The position numbers and the translations under genes were made by a program. A stretch of 64,000 nt of DNA from Parvibaculum sp039680535 (GTDB lineage Bacteria; Pseudomonadota; Alphaproteobacteria; Parvibaculales; Parvibaculaceae). Below the pieces are notes generated by a model that did no database searches, was not told the origin of the DNA, and worked only from the letters and a program-made list of their open reading frames with translations. This document shows, piece by piece, positions 60,691 through 64,000 of the stretch. The first letter of the stretch is position 1. Every line of letters begins with the position of its first letter. The DNA is taken from NCBI RefSeq assembly GCF_039680535.1, contig NZ_JBDKSS010000013.1, forward strand, positions 372,001 to 436,000, given 5' to 3'.

Positions 60691-60734
60691 GTGCCAAGCC
60701 ATGCCCGGCGCACGGGATTTGGGGATTTTCGGCC

Positions 60735-61682
60735 CTATTGGGCGGCGTGACGCCCGCCATTGGAGAGCGTCGACCAGTCGAGGCCGGCGAGCTCCGAGGC
60801 GAAGGCGGTCATGTCGGCCTGGAGCTTGGCAAAGCCTGCGCCGCGCTCCAGCCGGGTTTCGTCCATGTAGAGCGCCCGGTTGATCTCGATCTGGAGGGCG
60901 TGGAGCCCCGCCTGTGGCCGCCCGTAATGCTCGGTGTTGAAGCCGCCCGCATAAGGGTTGTTGCGGGCGACGCGGTAGCCCAGCCGCCGCAGCAGACCTT
61001 CCGCCGCCTCGGTGATCTCGCTGGCGCAGGATGTTCCGTAGCGGTCGCCCAGCACGATGTCGGGCCGGCTTGCGCCCCGATCATCCTCGTTTGGAGCCCC
61101 GGCCGAGGGCATGGAGTGGCAATCGACCAGCAGGGCCCAACCGAACTGCTCGTGCGCCTCTTCGAGCAGGCTGCGCAGCGCCTCATGGAACGGCATGTAA
61201 AGGAGGCGGATGCGCCGCTCGGCTTCCGCATAGGAAAGAGGCGCGCGATAGATTTCGGTCGACTCGGCGACGACCCGGGCGATGGTGCCGAGGCCGCCCG
61301 CGACGCGGAGCGACCGCGTGTTCACATGCGGGGGCAGTGGATCGGTGAACATGGCCGGATCGAGCTCATAGGGCTCGCGATTCGCATCCAGATAGGCGCG
61401 GGGAAAGCGGGCATGGAGCAGCGGAGCCCCCAGCGGCACGACGCCGCTGAAAACCTCCTCGATGAAGCTGTCTTCCGAGCGGCGAAGCGTCATGGCATCG
61501 AGATTGGAGGCGGCGATGAAGGCCTCCGTATAGATGCGGCCACTATGGGGCGAGGAAAAGACGAAGGGGATACGGGGTTTCGCCGGCCTTTCGATCGCGA
61601 CGGGGTGCGCGAAAAGCTCCGCTTCGTCCGTGGCGGACAGACCTTGCCGATCGTCGTCAAGCTGCTGGGGATTGGTAGCCAT
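60735..61682 (-). CDS. N-formylglutamate amidohydrolase family protein
   Basis: A 315-residue zinc hydrolase of the FGase (HutG-type 2) family, which cleaves N-formyl-glutamate in histidine breakdown; many members have other or unknown substrates. PFVFSSPHSGRIY carries the first metal ligand, DCHSMPSAG the next, with ARFPRAYLDANREPYELDP and LQIEINRALYMDE. ATG 61682 is preferred over TTG 61691. No other hut gene is present. It is divergent from cpdR, an association I recall as common in Rhizobiales. Confidence 0.88.
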   Translation of the reverse strand: MATNPQQLDDDRQGLSATDEAELFAHPVAIERPAKPRIPFVFSSPHSGRIYTEAFIAASNLDAMTLRRSEDSFIEEVFSGVVPLGAPLLHARFPRAYLDANREPYELDPAMFTDPLPPHVNTRSLRVAGGLGTIARVVAESTEIYRAPLSYAEAERRIRLLYMPFHEALRSLLEEAHEQFGWALLVDCHSMPSAGAPNEDDRGASRPDIVLGDRYGTSCASEITEAAEGLLRRLGYRVARNNPYAGGFNTEHYGRPQAGLHALQIEINRALYMDETRLERGAGFAKLQADMTAFASELAGLDWSTLSNGGRHAAQ

Positions 61683-61955
61683 GAGACTCAAGGATATTCA
61701 CCCGCCCGGTCGGCTTTTCAAGGGCAGGCGGTCCCGGCGACGGCGCCGGACCGGCCCTTTACTTCAATCAGGATAACATGCGGAGACGAAGGCTTGCGAA
61801 CAAGTCGCGTTTTTGTCCCCAATGTCCCAAGGGATAAGAGGCGGCCATTCACGGGGCGTTTACCCCGGAAACCTAGAGTGCCGGACAGGACGGTCCTGGC
61901 GATTCCGAGGAAAAATGGGCCGCGAACCGGGCAGTGAACAGGTGGATTTGGGCTG

Positions 61956-62315
61956 ATGGCACGCATTCTTCTGGCGGAAGACGATGATTCCATGCGCCGG
62001 TTTCTGGCGAAGGCGCTCGAAAATGCCGGGCATGAAGTGATCGCCTATGGTCGCGGCGACCAGGCCCATGACAAGCTCAAGCACGATATATTCGACATTC
62101 TCCTGACCGACATCGTCATGCCCGAAATGGATGGCATCGAGCTGGCGCGCCACGCCGCCGAGCTCGACCCGACGATGAAGATCATGTTCATCACCGGCTT
62201 TGCCGCCGTAGCGCTCAATCCCGAGAATGCGGCCCCCAAGGACGCCAAGGTGCTTTCCAAGCCCTTCCACCTGAAGGATCTGGTCGCCGAGGTCGAGCGG
62301 CTGATGGCTGCGTGA
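61956..62315 (+). CDS. cpdR: Single-domain response regulator CpdR
   Basis: A 119-residue receiver-only protein. Acidic pocket LLAEDDDSMRRFL, phosphoacceptor Asp52 in DILLTDIVMPEMDGIELA, and Lys in VLSKPFHLKDLV. In Caulobacter and rhizobia unphosphorylated CpdR brings ClpXP to the cell pole and promotes turnover of CtrA and PDE, and it is phosphorylated through the CckA-ChpT relay. FITGFAAVALNPENAAPKDA is characteristic of CpdR. Length is normal. Confidence 0.93.
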   Translation: MARILLAEDDDSMRRFLAKALENAGHEVIAYGRGDQAHDKLKHDIFDILLTDIVMPEMDGIELARHAAELDPTMKIMFITGFAAVALNPENAAPKDAKVLSKPFHLKDLVAEVERLMAA

Positions 62316-62356
62316 AATTTCACGACGCTTCGGTGAAATTCCCGGCGTCTTCCATC

Positions 62357-62385
62357 TTGTCTTTCGCCTGCATCCCCGATATACG
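62357..62385 (+). promoter_or_regulatory. Promoter-like pair upstream of tRNA-Val
   Basis: TTGTCT at 62357-62362 and TATACG at 62380-62385 with a 17-base spacer. Transcription would begin near 62392, about 48 bases before the tRNA. Confidence 0.5.
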
Positions 62386-62439
62386 GACTGCCTCTAACCG
62401 GGGCGCCGGGTTCGGCCCCGCCCCGTCCGCAATGGCAAT

Positions 62440-62514
<75 letters not shown>

Positions 62515-62520
62515 TTGCCG

Positions 62521-62533
62521 GCCCCTTCGGGGC
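62521..62533 (+). terminator. Short hairpin after tRNA-Val
   Basis: A 5-bp GCCCC/GGGGC stem with a three-base loop, followed by GTTTGCTC, seven bases after the tRNA. Weak as an intrinsic terminator. Confidence 0.4.
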
Positions 62534-62728
62534 GTTTGCTCGAAACTGACATATCCCACATCGAGGCAGCTCCGCACCGGAGCGCTGACGAGGCCAGCTT
62601 TGTGTGAGCTTGTGACCTCGGGTGGTTCCTTGCCAAAATGGTCGCCCTACGGAACTTTTCTCCTGTCCGGGCGTTATCCAGTCACGCGCAAGCCTATGCA
62701 CAGGCACACGCACAGCAAGGTAACCATC

Positions 62729-63289
62729 ATGATGAAATCTCGACGGGCATTCCTCTCGCTGCTTCTTGCCGCCGGCATGGTTCTTTCGGTCGGTCTGGCG
62801 GACCGCGCAACGGCGGCGACGGCAGAGGATCTCAACAGGGATTCGCTGCAAGCGCTCAACAATCTCTACGCCACAAATGCGACGGCGAAGGCGATCGGCA
62901 GGCAGGCCCGCGCCATTCTCGTCTTCCCGAACATCGTGAAGGCAGGCCTCGTTTTCGGCGGCGCTTATGGCGAAGGCGTGCTGCGCAAGAACGGGCGCGT
63001 CGTCGACTACTACAACTCCGTTACCGGCTCATGGGGCCTGCAGGCGGGCGCGCAGTCATATGGCTATGTCGTCTTCCTGATGACGAAGAAAGCGGTCGAT
63101 TATCTCGACAAGTCGTCGGGCTGGGAAATCGGCGTCGGTCCGACGGTGGTAGTTGTCGACGCGGGCGCGGCGAAAAATCTTTCAACTTCGACGCTGAAGG
63201 ACGATGCCTATGCCTTCATCTTCAATCAGCAGGGATTGATGGCAGGCGTCAGCATCGAAGGCTCGAAGATATCGAAGATCAAACGCTAA
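62729..63289 (+). CDS. SYLF-domain lipid-binding protein, exported
   Basis: A 186-residue exported protein. ATG 62729 with AAGG eight bases upstream gives a signal peptide (about 1-30, cleavage after ATA). The mature part is one SYLF (Ysc84) domain: NNLYATNATAKAIGRQARAI, LVFPNIVKAGLVFGGAYGEG, YNSVTGSWGLQAGAQSYGYV and VGPTVVVVDAGAAKNLST. In eukaryotes the domain binds phosphoinositides; in bacteria it is a periplasmic or outer-membrane-associated protein of poorly known role. Confidence 0.9.
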   Translation: MMKSRRAFLSLLLAAGMVLSVGLADRATAATAEDLNRDSLQALNNLYATNATAKAIGRQARAILVFPNIVKAGLVFGGAYGEGVLRKNGRVVDYYNSVTGSWGLQAGAQSYGYVVFLMTKKAVDYLDKSSGWEIGVGPTVVVVDAGAAKNLSTSTLKDDAYAFIFNQQGLMAGVSIEGSKISKIKR

Positions 63290-63310
63290 AGCCGATTGGC
63301 TGAAACGCGA

Positions 63311-63343
63311 AAGGCCCCGCCTGTTTCGACAGTGCGGGGCCTT
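63311..63343. terminator. Bidirectional terminator between SYLF gene and folE
   Basis: A 10-bp AAGGCCCCGC/GCGGGGCCTT stem (63311-63320 with 63334-63343), continued by CTGT/ACAG around a TTCG loop. It lies between convergent genes and has CCTATTTT on the plus side, and TTTCGCG on the minus side. Confidence 0.85.
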
Positions 63344-63352
63344 CCTATTTTC

Positions 63353-63964
63353 TCAGCGATGATGATCCATCGTCATGCGCAGGAACTCCTCGCGCGTCTT
63401 CGGATCGTCGCGCACCGCACCGATGAGATGGCTGGTGCTGAGTGTTGCTTCCGGTGAGTTTACGCCGCGCATGGTCATGCAGGCATGTTCGGCCTGGATG
63501 ACGACGCCGACGCCGCGCGGTTCGAGCACTTCGAAAATCGTGCGCGCGATCTCGGCAGTGAGTTTTTCCTGAATCTGGAAACGTCGCGCGAAGCCATGCA
63601 CGACGCGGGCAAGCTTCGAGATGCCGACGACGCGGTTCGACGGCAGGTAGCCGACATGGGCATAGCCGGTTACCGGCAGCATGTGGTGCTCGCAGAAGCT
63701 GACGACGCGAATGTTCCGCATCACGATCAGCTCGTCATAGCCGCCGACTTCCTCGAAGACGCGCTCGAGATAGGCGCGCGGGTCGACGTCATAACCGGAG
63801 AAGAGTTCGCGATAGGAACGCGCGACGCGTCCCGGCGTGTCGATCAACCCTTCGCGAGTAGGGTCTTCTCCCGCCCAGCGCAGCATGGTGCGCACGGCCT
63901 CTTCGACCTCAGCCTGCGTCGGCTTCGCAATCTTCTGGGGTTTCTTCGTCTTTGCTTTCGCCAT
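63353..63964 (-). CDS. folE: GTP cyclohydrolase I
   Basis: A 203-residue enzyme for the first step of tetrahydrofolate synthesis, turning GTP into dihydroneopterin triphosphate. Zinc and catalytic motifs are VVSFCEHHMLPVTGYAHVGY and, with the second Cys, VVIQAEHACMTMRGV. The N-terminal helix has PTREGLIDTPGRVARSYREL. A basic N-terminal tail (about 1-15) is extra to the core. The upstream region runs out of the window at 64000. Confidence 0.96.
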   Translation of the reverse strand: MAKAKTKKPQKIAKPTQAEVEEAVRTMLRWAGEDPTREGLIDTPGRVARSYRELFSGYDVDPRAYLERVFEEVGGYDELIVMRNIRVVSFCEHHMLPVTGYAHVGYLPSNRVVGISKLARVVHGFARRFQIQEKLTAEIARTIFEVLEPRGVGVVIQAEHACMTMRGVNSPEATLSTSHLIGAVRDDPKTREEFLRMTMDHHR

Positions 63965-64000
63965 GATCCGCCTCTCCGGGGCCGTTTCTGGACGGCTCGC

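Larger units (their letters stand above)
60318..60734. other. AT-rich intergenic region holding an sRNA gene
   Basis: About 417 bases without a credible protein gene. The part from 60318 to 60560 carries the SLT gene's upstream region and an AT-rich stretch (60480-60560) with a GCCGC...GCGGC hairpin near 60523-60540. The rest is the sRNA locus described separately. Confidence 0.55.

Noticed and set aside
60481..60750. An 89-codon open frame across the sRNA locus
   Set aside because: It spans the sRNA promoter, unpaired segment and terminator, has no ribosome site, and its composition is not that of a protein gene.

Overview
The window is a piece of a GC-rich alphaproteobacterial chromosome. 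The best phylogenetic signals are a CpdR response regulator, an sRNA resembling the alpha-r8/MmgR family, a ROSE-like leader on an Hsp20 gene, a PlcP-type metallophosphoesterase next to a GT4 glycosyltransferase, and short alphaproteobacterial intergenic palindromes. Together they point to a Hyphomicrobiales (Rhizobiales)-like organism; I cannot name the genus. Gene density is high, operons are short, and GTG/TTG starts are common.

Layout. 1-8.6 kb: a surface-polysaccharide block with the 3' end of galE, a TPR/outer-membrane-barrel gene divergent from a secreted FecR-domain gene, an O-antigen-ligase-like protein, galU, a bifunctional mannose-1-P guanylyltransferase, hldE and a YciI-like protein. 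8.7-14 kb: a GH42 beta-galactosidase, an MltB-type lytic transglycosylase, a TauD-type dioxygenase and a LysR regulator. 14.2-19.7 kb: gamma-aminobutyraldehyde dehydrogenase (patD) followed by a complete polyamine-type ABC importer. 19.7-21.4 kb: two phage-like orphan genes. 21.3-26.6 kb: a GST, an NTF2-like protein, a fused enoyl-CoA hydratase/3-hydroxyacyl-CoA dehydrogenase, a TetR regulator and a Rieske oxygenase behind a 42-bp perfect palindrome. 26.7-29.1 kb: a MoxR ATPase/VWA pair. 29.2-36.2 kb: two SGNH hydrolases, an autotransporter, an AlgI-like MBOAT acyltransferase and a small membrane protein, a likely surface-glycan acetylation locus.

36.3-42.4 kb: gltBD. 42.9-49.3 kb: threonine aldolase, a free-standing Hpt protein facing a receptor that ends in a receiver domain but has no kinase core, and a Pat-type acyl-CoA synthetase/GNAT acetyltransferase. 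49.3-54 kb: Hsp20 with an RpoH-type promoter and a ROSE-like leader, a repeat-containing secreted protein, an SCP2 protein, an alpha/beta hydrolase, hisN and an amidohydrolase. 54-59.4 kb: typA, then a PlcP/Agt-like pair divergent from a diacylglycerol-kinase-like gene, matching phosphate-limitation lipid remodelling. 59.4-64 kb: an SLT-like protein, an MmgR-like sRNA, N-formylglutamate amidohydrolase divergent from cpdR, tRNA-Val(GAC), a SYLF lipid-binding protein and folE.

No CRISPR array, insertion sequence, transposase, integrase or rRNA was seen. The most distinctive features are regulatory (the TetR operator/promoter at 25.4 kb, the ROSE/RpoH leader at 49.9 kb and the sRNA at 60.6 kb), followed by the kinase-less receptor with its Hpt neighbour and the SGNH-autotransporter-MBOAT locus.
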